From CAVQRC01 sp963715045 (GTDB taxonomy: Bacteria > Planctomycetota > Planctomycetia > Pirellulales > Lacipirellulaceae), in NCBI GenBank assembly GCA_963715045.1, contig CAVQRC010000011.1, positions 1 through 44,014 of the forward strand: a DNA stretch of 44,014 bases. Direction: 5' to 3'. A program made the translations under genes and the position numbers. Of the stretch, positions 17,617 through 26,326 are shown one piece after another (position 1 is the first letter of the stretch; the number at the start of each line of letters is the position of its first letter). The notes under the pieces are model-generated. The model saw nothing but the letters and a program-made list of their open reading frames with translations, did no database searches and was not told where the DNA came from.

Positions 17617-18975
17617 ATGTATCGTCGTTTGCAAATTCACCCACTATCGGGGCTATTGGCCTGCGTCGTTGCTGCCGTTGCGTGCACTACGGCCAACGCC
17701 GGGGCCCTGATCACGGGGAGTCAAGTTGGGGGCGTCAGCATCGATGTCGATGGCGTGCTCTCGTCCCCTGCGGTGGAAGATCAGCAACGGCTGCAACCTG
17801 TTTGGCAGGCAGCACTTGACGAAATCCCGGGCGACCTTCAGGAGTCGTCCGAACTACGATTCGTATCGCTCAAAGGCATCGAACGCGAGATTGCGGCCGC
17901 CCGGAAGAGCATGGTGCCGGTCCCCGATGCGGTGGAGTGCCTCGCCGGCCTGCTCCGCGTGCAGTACGTCCTCGTGATCCCGGAACAGAATGACATCATT
18001 CTGGCCGGCCCTGCCGAGGGTTGGCGGGTCGACCAATTGGGCAATCTCGTCGGGAAGACATCCGGGCGTCCGGTGATTCTCCTCGACGACCTGATCGCCG
18101 CCCTGCGGATGCGACGCACTTCTGCCCAGACCCCCGTCAGTTGCTCCATCGACCCCACGCCCGAGGGACTGGTCCGCGTCGCTGAGCTCGCCGGCAGTCT
18201 CAAGACGATCGGTGACCCGCGACAAACCATGGCCCGCATCGAACAGGCACTGGGTCCGCAAGTGGTCACCATCACTGGCGTGCCGGATACGAGTCATCTC
18301 GCCCGCATCATGGTCGCTGCCGACTTTCGCATGAAACGAATTGCCATGGGGCTCGAACCGGCCCCGATCCCGAACATGCCCAGTTTTCTTCAGATCTCCA
18401 AGGCAGGTCGCCGAGGAATGCAGAACATGCTGCCTCGCTGGTGGTTGGCGCCGAAATACGAGGCCCTGCACCGGAGTGCCGATGGCCTGGCGTGGGAGAT
18501 TCGCGGGCAAGGTGTTCAATGTCTCACCGAAAGTGACTTCGTTGCTGCCGACGGCAGCCGCGAGCACACGGGGAAATCCTCACCGGCCGCCGAGAAGTGG
18601 GCGACCATGATGACCGATCGCTTCGATGAACTCGCCGATCGAGATTCTGCCTTCGGGCACTTGCGAAACATCATGGATCTGGCGGTTGTTGCCGCGTTGA
18701 TCGAAAAAGAGGGGCTGCTCGAAAAAAGCGCTGCGAACCTCCCGCGTTTACTCGACGACGAGCTGCTCTCGATGCACAATCCACCCCGACGCGTGGCCAG
18801 TCAGGCGAGTATCGTCAAGAAGGGTCGCAATTTCATGATCAGTGCCTCGGGCGGCGTCGATCTGCAGCCGTGGCAAGTGCTGACCACCGAACCGGTCGTG
18901 TCCGCCGACCTCCAACCGGTCCAACAAACCGCGACCACCACGACAAATCGCTGGTGGTGGGACTCCAGGAAGTAA
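17617..18975 (+). CDS. Exported planctomycete protein, probably DUF1598
   Basis: About 452 aa. Signal peptide: MYRRLQIH then hydrophobic LSGLLACVVAAVACTTANAG. It continues with VGGVSIDVDGVLSS, DLIAALRMRRTSAQTPVSCSIDPT and a long region with QVVTITGVPDTSHLARIMVAADFRMKR (split in the text), which I associate with the planctomycete-specific DUF1598 family. No catalytic motif is visible. ATG 17617 has TGAGGAG 8 nt upstream, a clear Shine-Dalgarno. A strong terminator follows. It is probably a periplasmic or surface protein; no function is proposed. Confidence 0.7.
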   Translation: MYRRLQIHPLSGLLACVVAAVACTTANAGALITGSQVGGVSIDVDGVLSSPAVEDQQRLQPVWQAALDEIPGDLQESSELRFVSLKGIEREIAAARKSMVPVPDAVECLAGLLRVQYVLVIPEQNDIILAGPAEGWRVDQLGNLVGKTSGRPVILLDDLIAALRMRRTSAQTPVSCSIDPTPEGLVRVAELAGSLKTIGDPRQTMARIEQALGPQVVTITGVPDTSHLARIMVAADFRMKRIAMGLEPAPIPNMPSFLQISKAGRRGMQNMLPRWWLAPKYEALHRSADGLAWEIRGQGVQCLTESDFVAADGSREHTGKSSPAAEKWATMMTDRFDELADRDSAFGHLRNIMDLAVVAALIEKEGLLEKSAANLPRLLDDELLSMHNPPRRVASQASIVKKGRNFMISASGGVDLQPWQVLTTEPVVSADLQPVQQTATTTTNRWWWDSRK

Positions 18976-19010
18976 CCACGCGTCGTTCAGGATGCCTCGC
19001 GGCGATTTCA

Positions 19011-19038
19011 AGCCCGGCCACTTCGGCCGGGCTTTTTT
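19011..19038 (+). terminator. Rho-independent terminator
   Basis: A 9-bp perfect stem AGCCCGGCC/GGCCGGGCT with a 5-nt loop is followed by a run of T. It lies 35 bp after the DUF1598-type gene and isolates it from the next DUF1559 gene. Confidence 0.92.
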
Positions 19039-19196
19039 CGTGCCTTCTCGGCCGATCGAGCGGCGGCCGGTGGCACCCCGCATTTAGCTTGTGGACAGGT
19101 TTTTGGGTGACCACTATAGTTCCCCTGTAACGGCGAAGCTGGTCGTCGTGATGAGCGAAGCAACCCCGTAGCGTCGTAAACCGGATCTTCACAATC

Positions 19197-20348
19197 ATGC
19201 GTGCGTGCTCTCCGTCGTCCCGCACCCGGGCCTTTACACTCGTAGAACTGCTCGTGGTGATTGCGATTATCGGAATCCTCGTGGCGCTGCTGCTCCCCGC
19301 AGTTCAGGCCGCTCGCGAAGCGGCACGTCGCACTCAATGCACCAACAATCTCAAACAGATCGTGCTGGGGTGCATCAATTTCGAGAGTGCCCACAACGAG
19401 TTTCCGCCCGGCCGTCTCGCGCCCGACTGGTCCGTCAACGGCACACCTCGGACCAGCTACACCAACTACAACCAGGTGCAGCAGAACGAAAGCCACACGA
19501 TCGGCTTCTACTCGGTTCACCTCTGGATTCTGCCGTACATGGAAGATGGAAACGTCTACAGCATGATCGACTTCGATCGCGCCCAGCAGTTGCGGATGAC
19601 CGACGGTGGTCTCCCCAGCAACATCAATTACCAGGCCTACGCGAGTGCAGCCGGCATGTTCATCTGCCCCAGCGATGCCAATACGGGCCGCGTCATCTCC
19701 GAGAACAACTATCGCTACAACTTCGGCGGATCGACCCCCTATGGCGGTGCCGCGTCGCACTCGGCACAGGCGAACATCGAAGCTGAAGTCAACGGATTGC
19801 CGGCACGCGGAAACGGTGCCTTCACGATCGGTGATGCGGGTCTCAGCCCGGGCGAGTTCAGCGATGGTCTGTCGAAGACGGCATTTTTCTCGGAGCGCAT
19901 CAAAGGCAGCGGACAAGCCACGAATCAGCTTCCGACCAAAGCCGACTTCATCACGATGCCGAATCGAGCCCCGGGCATGATTCCGGTCGAGACGATCTTC
20001 GAGCGCTGCCTGAGCTATACGCCCCAGATCGACCCATTCAACTTCATGACGCCGGGCCGATGGCTCGAAGGTTCGGACTGGTCCAACGGCTGGCCGTTCG
20101 CCGGATACGCGAACACGGAATACAACCACGTGGCGCCACCCAATTGGCAGGGTCAGGACTGCGGGGCATATAGTGCGATTCCCGATACACCGGGGGAGCA
20201 CGCGATTGTGTCCGCTCGCAGCGACCACCCGGGAGTCGTCGTGGTGACCTATGGCGATGGCCGCGCCTCGGCGGTCAGCGAGTCGATTGACCTGATCGTC
20301 TGGCGGGCCCAGGGTAGCCGCAACGGTGGCGAGAGTGTCGCCGAATAG
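19197..20348 (+). CDS. DUF1559 protein with prepilin-type N-terminus
   Basis: 383 aa. Prepilin signal TRAFTLVELLVVIAIIGIL, then QAAREAARRTQCTNNLKQI, the family's diagnostic segment. The C-terminal block is SDHPGVVVVTYGDGRASAVSESID. It is longer than the other two copies by an extra central section (about 150-300). ATG 19197 directly follows AAUC with no good Shine-Dalgarno. It is followed 98 bp later by a TPR lipoprotein, not by the beta-sandwich lipoprotein seen after the other copies. Confidence 0.93.
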   Translation: MRACSPSSRTRAFTLVELLVVIAIIGILVALLLPAVQAAREAARRTQCTNNLKQIVLGCINFESAHNEFPPGRLAPDWSVNGTPRTSYTNYNQVQQNESHTIGFYSVHLWILPYMEDGNVYSMIDFDRAQQLRMTDGGLPSNINYQAYASAAGMFICPSDANTGRVISENNYRYNFGGSTPYGGAASHSAQANIEAEVNGLPARGNGAFTIGDAGLSPGEFSDGLSKTAFFSERIKGSGQATNQLPTKADFITMPNRAPGMIPVETIFERCLSYTPQIDPFNFMTPGRWLEGSDWSNGWPFAGYANTEYNHVAPPNWQGQDCGAYSAIPDTPGEHAIVSARSDHPGVVVVTYGDGRASAVSESIDLIVWRAQGSRNGGESVAE

Positions 20349-20446
20349 CGAATCGTTTCATCGCAGAGTTGCTTGGCTCATGGCGAGGGGATCGGCCTGA
20401 TGTTTGCCCAGCCTAATCTCGACAGCGTTCCTGGACGCCCTTGCTG

Positions 20447-20878
20447 ATGACAAGGTGGTTGTTGCAGGTTGTCGCGATCTATGCCCTGGCGACCGCAATG
20501 ACGGGTTGCGGAAATGAAATCTCGCCAGGCGAAATCCGATCGTCTGAGTCTGCTTACGACAACGGCAACAAAGCGTTTGCTGCCAGTGACTTTCAGCGGG
20601 CCAAAGACGAGTACACCGCCGCGATCGACGGAGGTGGCCTGTACGTCGATTTGTATGTCGAGGCCCGCGTGAAACGGGCCGTGGCCCTGGCCGCTCTCGG
20701 CGAATGCGGAGCAGCTCATGAGGACCTGGATGCCGTTCTCGAAGGCGCGGCCGACCTGGCAAGCGTATATGCCGCCCGAAGTTTCGTATTCGAGAAGGAG
20801 GGGGATACCGCCAAGGCCAAGCAGGCCTTCCAGCAAGCTCGCCGGATCAACCCCCAAGTTGAGAAATTCGAATTCTGA
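20447..20878 (+). CDS. TPR-like lipoprotein
   Basis: 143 aa. The signal MTRWLLQVVAIYALATAMTGC ends in a lipobox (AMTGC). The mature part has two to three TPR-like helical pairs (AYDNGNKAFAASDFQRAKDEYTAAI shortened: GNKAFAASDFQRAKDEY; RSFVFEKEGDTAKAKQAF). TPRs usually hold protein partners. ATG 20447 is used; a TTG at 20441 is also possible. No named family is recognised. Confidence 0.75.
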   Translation: MTRWLLQVVAIYALATAMTGCGNEISPGEIRSSESAYDNGNKAFAASDFQRAKDEYTAAIDGGGLYVDLYVEARVKRAVALAALGECGAAHEDLDAVLEGAADLASVYAARSFVFEKEGDTAKAKQAFQQARRINPQVEKFEF

Positions 20879-20886
20879 CTGACGCG

Positions 20887-21069
20887 TTGTACGAGGTCAT
20901 CGAATGGCTCGTCGCCGTGATCTTCACGCCCGACTGGGCCGAAGCGTTTCTGGGGCAACAGGGAGACGCCTTCGATGCCCAGAAGGATATGGCGCTGGCC
21001 GCGCTGGGAGCCTGCATTTCTCTCGGTCTGCTTACGGTTCTGCGACCCCGCGGAGGAGCGCAAACGTAG
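20887..21069 (+). CDS. Possible small protein of 60 aa
   Basis: An open frame with a TTG start 9 bp after the TPR lipoprotein stop. It has VIEWLVAVIFTPDWAEAFLG near the start and one short hydrophobic helix (ALAALGACISLGLLTVL) at the end, so it could be a small membrane protein. There is no homologue I recognise and no Shine-Dalgarno. It could equally be chance. Confidence 0.35.
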   Translation: MYEVIEWLVAVIFTPDWAEAFLGQQGDAFDAQKDMALAALGACISLGLLTVLRPRGGAQT

Positions 21070-21123
21070 CCGAGGCACTCCGTGACCCGGACCCGAAAGG
21101 CGACCACAACCCAGTGCCGCCAC

Positions 21124-21738
21124 TCACGCCCACTCGCGAAGGTTGACCAACCTCACCTCGCGACACGCGGCCGCGTAGCGAGGGAACTGTTCATCGACGT
21201 AGCCCGTGGACGCGTATCGCCGCCAGTTGGGGCCGCTTTCGTCTGTGGATTGCGGTGTGGCACGACTTTTAAGCAGCACCAACTCGTCGGCGTCGAGGAT
21301 GCCGGCCAGGCGAGCCGCGATCGAATCGCTCGTGACCGTCCAGTCGGCGGCGAGTTTCTCCCCGCCGTAATTGGGTTCTGCCTCCGCGAGAAACGCTCCC
21401 GCCGCGAAGATGACTGGTCGGTCTGCAGGCGCAGCCCAGAGTTCGTTCAGCGTTTCAGAAAGCACGGCTTCCGGGAGCTGCGCATGCAACAATCGGGCCG
21501 AGACGTCCATCAGCTCAATGGCGAGTCGATGGGTCACCTCGGGGCAGAGCGATTGCGCGCAATCGATCTCACGTAAGCCGTCGACAAGCACGCCGCCACC
21601 GGTCAGGACGATGGATCGGGCCGGCGGCTGCGCGGAAAACCATGCCCGCAAGGCGACCACGACAGGCGACCAGGTAAGCAGGCTGCCCCCCAGTTTCACC
21701 ACCCGCAGCGGATCGTCTTCGCAGCGTTCAGAGCCCAT
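21124..21738 (-). CDS. Amino-acid-kinase-family protein, MfnE-like (H4MPT cofactor synthesis)
   Basis: About 204 aa. N-terminal RVVKLGGSLL and IVLTGGGVLVDGLREID are the nucleotide-binding glycine-rich loops of the aspartokinase/UMP-kinase fold, followed by WTVTSDSIAARLAGILDADELVLLKS. Archaeal MfnE phosphorylates an aminomethylfuran intermediate of methanofuran, and related proteins occur in the H4MPT clusters of planctomycetes and methylotrophs. Its place next to an MfnF-like gene supports the call. ATG 21738 overlaps the previous stop by 11 bp. Activity is inferred from family and context only. Confidence 0.72.
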   Translation of the reverse strand: MGSERCEDDPLRVVKLGGSLLTWSPVVVALRAWFSAQPPARSIVLTGGGVLVDGLREIDCAQSLCPEVTHRLAIELMDVSARLLHAQLPEAVLSETLNELWAAPADRPVIFAAGAFLAEAEPNYGGEKLAADWTVTSDSIAARLAGILDADELVLLKSRATPQSTDESGPNWRRYASTGYVDEQFPRYAAACREVRLVNLREWA

Positions 21739-22858
21739 GTTGAGTCTGCTCCGCCGCAACGCGTGCTACGGCGTAGGCCGTGGCCGCCTGACTCAGGTCA
21801 TGACCCCATTGTTCGCTGAGACTGATTTGACGCGTGTCGGGCAAGATTCGAGCGAGCGCCGCAGCAGCAAGGAATTCGCCACTGCCCGAAGTGACGACCG
21901 TAGCGGGAAGGTTGATACCTGAGCTCGCGTGCAACACGTATTCCAACGCGGCCACGATCTGATGAAGCTGATTCCGATGGATGTGCTCCGCGGCGAGGCG
22001 GGCGTCTGCGTGTGAAAACGATTCGTGATCCAAGCCGATCATCCTCGCGAGTCGGGCAACCGCGTAGGCTTTGGTTCGCGGCCGCCCGTCAGCGGTCGCC
22101 GTATCGCGTTCGTCTTCCTTGACGCGATCGAGCAGTACATAGGCGTCGCCCGTTGTCGCGAAGACCTCTCGGGCCACCGGCACGCTCTCACCTCGATAGG
22201 GTAGTTCTTCTACCACGCCGAAGACAGGCGTCCGCCCCACGCCCGTGTAGACCAGTTCGCGAGATAGAAGTCGCGCGACATCGGTTCGACCCACCGAGGC
22301 GGGTCCTGGGATACTTAGCGGGATGAGGTCGGTCGTCGTCGATCCGATGTCGATCAACAGCCCACCACCGGGTCCCGCGCAATGCTCGCCCGCAACCGCG
22401 GCCAGAAAGAACCAGTTGGCCGCCGCCACCGCGAGCGGCTCCGCGACGGCCGATGCGGCCGGAACGAGCGTGCCGTCCGTCCGGCCAAACCAGACCGCCC
22501 GTCCCCGGCTGCCACGGACAGCCGCGTCAACAATCGCTGCCACGCCTTCGCGCTTGGTGGCGAAACAGTCGGCGAGTTCTCCGGTCATCGTCACCGCGAC
22601 CGCGCCGCTTGCCGGCGCGGCGTCGATCCGCGTGGCAAGTTCGGCCGCCAGTCCTGCCGGATTCTTCCACAACGCAAAGGGCACGCTCGTGGCATAGCCG
22701 TCCAGATTCGCCAACTTGAGATTTGCACCGCCGACATCGATGCCAAGCCAGCGAAGATCCGAATTCTTCGAGCCGATCCGAAGACCAGCCTCCGCCACCC
22801 GACTCGCGGGTCGTGGGACGCTCTCGTTGGGGTTCTGGGTTACGCGCTGATTTGCCAT
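21728..22858 (-). CDS. Hydantoinase/oxoprolinase-like protein, MfnF-like (H4MPT-linked C1 pathway)
   Basis: 376 aa. It has the ASKHA-fold phosphate loops LGIDVGGANLKLA and LLIDIGSTTTDLIPL, and a late TVVTSGSGEFLAAAALAR. The family includes archaeal MfnF, which joins aminomethylfuran to glutamyl-tyramine in methanofuran, and the H4MPT-linked C1 transfer proteins of methylotrophic bacteria. The first 34 residues before LRWLGID are not conserved, so the true start may be later than 22858. It is the middle gene of a three-gene set. Confidence 0.8.
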   Translation of the reverse strand: MANQRVTQNPNESVPRPASRVAEAGLRIGSKNSDLRWLGIDVGGANLKLANLDGYATSVPFALWKNPAGLAAELATRIDAAPASGAVAVTMTGELADCFATKREGVAAIVDAAVRGSRGRAVWFGRTDGTLVPAASAVAEPLAVAAANWFFLAAVAGEHCAGPGGGLLIDIGSTTTDLIPLSIPGPASVGRTDVARLLSRELVYTGVGRTPVFGVVEELPYRGESVPVAREVFATTGDAYVLLDRVKEDERDTATADGRPRTKAYAVARLARMIGLDHESFSHADARLAAEHIHRNQLHQIVAALEYVLHASSGINLPATVVTSGSGEFLAAAALARILPDTRQISLSEQWGHDLSQAATAYAVARVAAEQTQHGL

Positions 22859-22990
22859 GCCGCCGAGAGCCAGGACCTGAGAAAGTCGAGTTAAAGATCT
22901 TATCCCAAAAATCCCAAAACCTGAGTGAACGTGTCCTACGGCCGGGGAATTCGCTAGCGGAAGTCGATTCTGGGATCGGCTCTAACTCGC

Positions 22991-24000
22991 TCAGCCTACC
23001 TCAAAACGCCCGCCGCCTCGATGGAACGTGAGGGGGCACGAGACTCCGCACGCGGCCAGCCACATCGCTTCGGCAAGATTATCGTGCGTCAATTCCCGAA
23101 TGCCGACATACGACGAAGTGAGCCGCGGGTTGATTTCCAGCACGACGTCGCCTCGCCCGGACCGGTTTTCTCCCAGAACCAGGTCGATCCCAAAGTACCC
23201 GCTCGCCGAACCGACGGCCTCCGCGACTCGCCTGCCCAATTCTCTGGTCCGCGCGATTTGCTCTGGATCTTCGAGCGGAGATCCGCCGCGGTATTTGAAG
23301 TCGGGCGGGGAGATGTGTTGCCTGAAGGGGGGCATGAACTGCACCTCGCTTCCGCCGACAAGAACTCCGATGCTCGCGGCGATCCCGGGCCGCCACGCTT
23401 CGAGGAGCCATCGCGTGCCGCAGTCCACGGAAGCCGTCCCCGCTTGTTGCACGAACTGAATTCGCTCTCCGCCCACGCCGTCGACCGGTTTCACGACAGC
23501 CGGATAATCGAACGACTCGGGCAGGCGAACCGTTCCGTCCAAACCAACATCAAGCTCGATCGCGTCGGCGTGCGGAATTCGGTGGGTGGCAAAAAAGCTT
23601 CGGGTGAGCAGCTTGTCAGACGCGACGCGAATCATCTCAGGACCTGGCGATAACAGCCGCCCTCCCAGCTCGATCACACGATTGGCCATACGCAGCAATA
23701 CGTGCTCGGACTCGGGAGCGATCAGGAGCACCGCATCCGAGGCAAGCACCTCGGACTGGAACGCGTGGGCTTAACTCCTCGGTCGAGGCGACATCGACGA
23801 TTCGAATGCCGGACAGTGTCACGTCGACGAATCGACGGTCGCGTAGCACCGTCACATGGAAATCCGGGAATGCTGGCGAAATCGGCCGCGACGGCCCTCA
23901 GCATCATGGCCCCTTCGGCCTTTAGCGGGCCCAGGGCGGCACCACTGGCGTCGAGAAGCCCGCCGCCTGTCAAGTATTCGAACACAAAGACCGTCGGCAT
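22991..24000 (-). CDS. ATP-grasp ligase, MfnD-like (tyramine-glutamate ligase family), two frameshifts
   Basis: Read through two single-base shifts (near 23853 and 23768), about 336 aa. The start is MPTVFVFEYLTGGGLLDASG, then DFASIPGFHVTVLRDRR and FQSEVLASDAVLLIAPE. The ATP-grasp core follows with YPAVVKPVDGVGGERI and the metal-binding end DVVLEINPRLTSSYVGIREL. Archaeal MfnD and the bacterial homologue in H4MPT gene clusters look like this. With the MfnF- and MfnE-like genes it forms a set for a methanofuran/H4MPT-type cofactor side chain. The conservation around both breaks argues for sequencing errors. Confidence 0.78.
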
Positions 24001-24092
24001 CGCACCCTAGTCGGGACTCTCCGAGACACGCTTGGAGGTGAGCCTGTGAAGTCGAATCCTGCCACGATTGCACAACCGACTTCTCAATCGTG

Positions 24093-24129
24093 CCTGAGCC
24101 CTGACCCCCGATCCCTGACCCCTGCCCTC
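24093..24129. repeat. CCCTGACCCC-type repeat after sufT
   Basis: Degenerate units CCTGAGCCCTGACCCCCGATCCCTGACCCCT shortened here to CCTGA(C/G)CCC steps. The repeat begins at the sufT stop codon. Here the C-rich strand is the plus strand, opposite to both flanking leftward genes, so it breaks the strand pattern seen at start codons. Confidence 0.8.
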
Positions 24130-24445
24130 AAAAAATCCCTAACTGGTCGCGGGCGTCTTCACTCATCCGATCCGGGGTCCAGGGCGGCTGCATCACGAGC
24201 TTGATGTTGACCTCGCCCACATTCTCGAGTCGACAAACCGCTTCATTGGACTGCCCCAGAATCTGAGGTCCCGCGGGGCAGGCCGGGCTGGTCATGGTCA
24301 TGTCGACCTCGACGTCACTCTTCCCCTCTTCGTTCTCGTCGATGCGGACTTCATAAACCAGGCCAAGATCGACAACGTTGACGAACAACTCCGGATCGAT
24401 GACGGCCTTGAGTGCTTCACGAACTTGATCTTCGGCAATCGGCAT
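24128..24445 (-). CDS. sufT: SufT-like DUF59/MIP18 Fe-S assembly protein
   Basis: 105 aa, all one DUF59 domain: KAVIDPELFVNVVDLGLVYEV, then MTMTSPACPAGPQI with the conserved Cys56. SufT proteins help Fe-S maturation in the SUF pathway. It is the last gene of the suf operon, 66 bp after the Rieske gene. The leader is unusual: the C-rich CCCTGACCCC repeat ends 5 bp before the ATG, and the only GGAG lies about 45 nt upstream. Confidence 0.88.
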   Translation of the reverse strand: MPIAEDQVREALKAVIDPELFVNVVDLGLVYEVRIDENEEGKSDVEVDMTMTSPACPAGPQILGQSNEAVCRLENVGEVNIKLVMQPPWTPDRMSEDARDQLGIF

Positions 24446-24449
24446 GGCT

Positions 24450-24484
24450 GGGTCAGGGGTCGGGGGTCAGGGGTCGGGGGTCAG
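24450..24484 (-). repeat. CCCTGACCCC repeat in the leader of sufT
   Basis: Plus strand GGGTCAGGGGTCGGGG with further units; five G-tracts of 3 to 5 with 2- to 3-nt loops. The coding (minus) strand is C-rich and ends 4 nt before the start codon. The template strand fits the G3+N1-7 rule for a G-quadruplex. Confidence 0.9.
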
Positions 24485-24511
24485 AAATCTCCAAATTGCA
24501 CCCGTGAGGGC

Positions 24512-24829
24512 TCAATCCGTGATTTTGACGAACACCGCGTTCTCTTCAACTTTCACGTCGTGGACGACCGTGGGTTTGGTCGCCGGCATGGTCATTGCAG
24601 CACCCGTGGTGATGTCAAATTTCGCGCCGTGACGCGGACATGCGATCGTGTGCTGATCGGCATCCAGCGGCCCATCGCTGAGCGGTCCGCCATCGTGCGT
24701 GCAAACGTCGTCGATCGCGTAGAACTTACCGCCAGCGTGAATCAGCACAATTAACCGATCATCGACCTCAACCAGTTCCTGGCCGGGATCGGGAATGCTG
24801 TCTACTTTGGCAACTTCGATGTAGGCCAT
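24512..24829 (-). CDS. Rieske-type [2Fe-2S] ferredoxin
   Basis: 105 aa. It has the Rieske ligands Cys43 and His45 (VCTHDGG) and Cys64 and His67 (ACPRHGA), and ends in a normal beta-sheet fold. Soluble proteins of this kind serve as electron carriers to oxygenases, and also accompany suf operons in several phyla. It is placed between sufD and sufT on the same strand. No signal peptide or membrane anchor is present, unlike the Rieske subunit of bc1. Confidence 0.93.
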   Translation of the reverse strand: MAYIEVAKVDSIPDPGQELVEVDDRLIVLIHAGGKFYAIDDVCTHDGGPLSDGPLDADQHTIACPRHGAKFDITTGAAMTMPATKPTVVHDVKVEENAVFVKITD

Positions 24830-24984
24830 GAAGTCCGCTGCGGGATCGAAAGGTATGTTGGCGGTTCAATTCGTGACACGAGTGGTGATCGCATCAGAGT
24901 ATCGCAGAACTCCGGATCCCACCATACGCGGCGAGCACCCCGCTGACGCGCGTCGCATCTGGTTCGGAAGAGACCCGCTTGCTG

Positions 24985-26326
24985 CTACGATGCGATATCG
25001 CGGACCCGACGGCCGATCGCGTGGCCGAGTGCCTCGCGAACACTCTCGATCGTGATCCGATCGAATACTTGCTGGAAAAAGCCCGACACGATCATTCGCA
25101 CCGCTTCCTGCCGGGTATACCCGCGGGTTTGGGCATAGAAGATCTGCTCCTCATCCACCCGCCCGGAAGTCGATCCATGGGTGCAGCGAACGTCGTCGGC
25201 CTCGATTTCAAGTCCGGGGATCGAGTCGGCTCGGGCGTCGCGCAGACAAAAGCAGATTGTCGTTTCTCTGATAGGCGTCGGTTTGCTGAGCAATTCGATC
25301 CACCTGGATCATCCCTCGCCATACGGTACGCGACCGATCCTGCAGAGCCGTCTTGTAGAGCAGGTCGCTGTGACACGACGGAGCCTGGTGATGCTGGTGG
25401 GTGTGATAGGAGAGATGCTGCTTACCCTCGGTAAACATCACCCCATTGACCTGAACCCAAGCGTCCTCGCCATCGAGGCCAACGTGCTGGTTCACCTTCG
25501 CGAGCCGGCTGCCCAGGGCTCCGATCGTCCACTGCAGCCTGCCGGCGGCGGCGACCTGACCCTTCTGATGCGCGAAGTGCCACACGTTCGTATTCCAGTT
25601 TTGCAGGTTCACATACCGCATCCTGGCTGCCTTGCCGACATGCAGCTCGATCGAACCACAGTGCAGACCGCCCGACTCCGCGTCGCTGCTGGCCGTTTCG
25701 GAGAGCAGCGTGGCCTCGGCTCCGTCTTCGAGCACCACGAATGTCTTGCTGAAGTCGACCCCTGCCGCTCCTCCTTCTGCCGCCAGTACCGAGAAGCTGT
25801 GAAGTGGCCGATCGATCTTGACACCCGCAGGGACGAACAAGAGCGTCCCGCCGGAAAAACAGGCCGCATGAAGGGCCGCGAATTTGTCTTTGCCGGGGTC
25901 TACGATCTCTCGCTCAACATAGGGACGCAGTCGGTCGCCGTGCTGTCGCAGCAGATCCTCAAGGCTGCCAAACAACACGCCCTGCCGCGCCAGATCTTCG
26001 TCGAGTTCCGCACTGACGACGTTGCTATTCACCGCCGCTGCCGCTCCCCCCAGCTCGACGCCTTCGCGAAGCACTGCGGGCGGAAGGTGATCAGCGATGT
26101 CGGCCGACAGGGGCTTGGGAAGCCCGAAACGATCGAGCTTGAAGGTGCGGATGTCGGTCCGCATCCACTCCTCATCGCGTGTCGTCGGCATGTTCATTTC
26201 GAGGAATCGCGCGAAACTCTCTTTTCGTCGCGCGACGAGCCAGTCGGGCTCGTCGCGGCGGGAGAGAAACTCCGCAAACGCTTCCGGGCTGAACCCTGTC
26301 GTGGGGGATGTCAAAGCAGTTGCCAT
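24985..26326 (-). CDS. sufD: SufD, Fe-S scaffold subunit (one frameshift)
   Basis: About 446 aa if read through a one-base shift near 25241. N-terminal part: TTRDEEWMRTDIRTFKLDRF. The core has GGTLLFVPAGVKIDRPLHS, RYVNLQNWNTNVWHFAHQKG and the beta-helix stretch. After the shift come ADDVRCTHGSTSGRVDEEQIF shortened: CTHGSTSGRVDEEQ, the conserved end with the functional His. It forms the SufBC2D scaffold with SufB and SufC. Start and sufB stop overlap in TGATG. The frameshift is probably a reading error, as both halves are fully conserved. Confidence 0.93.
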
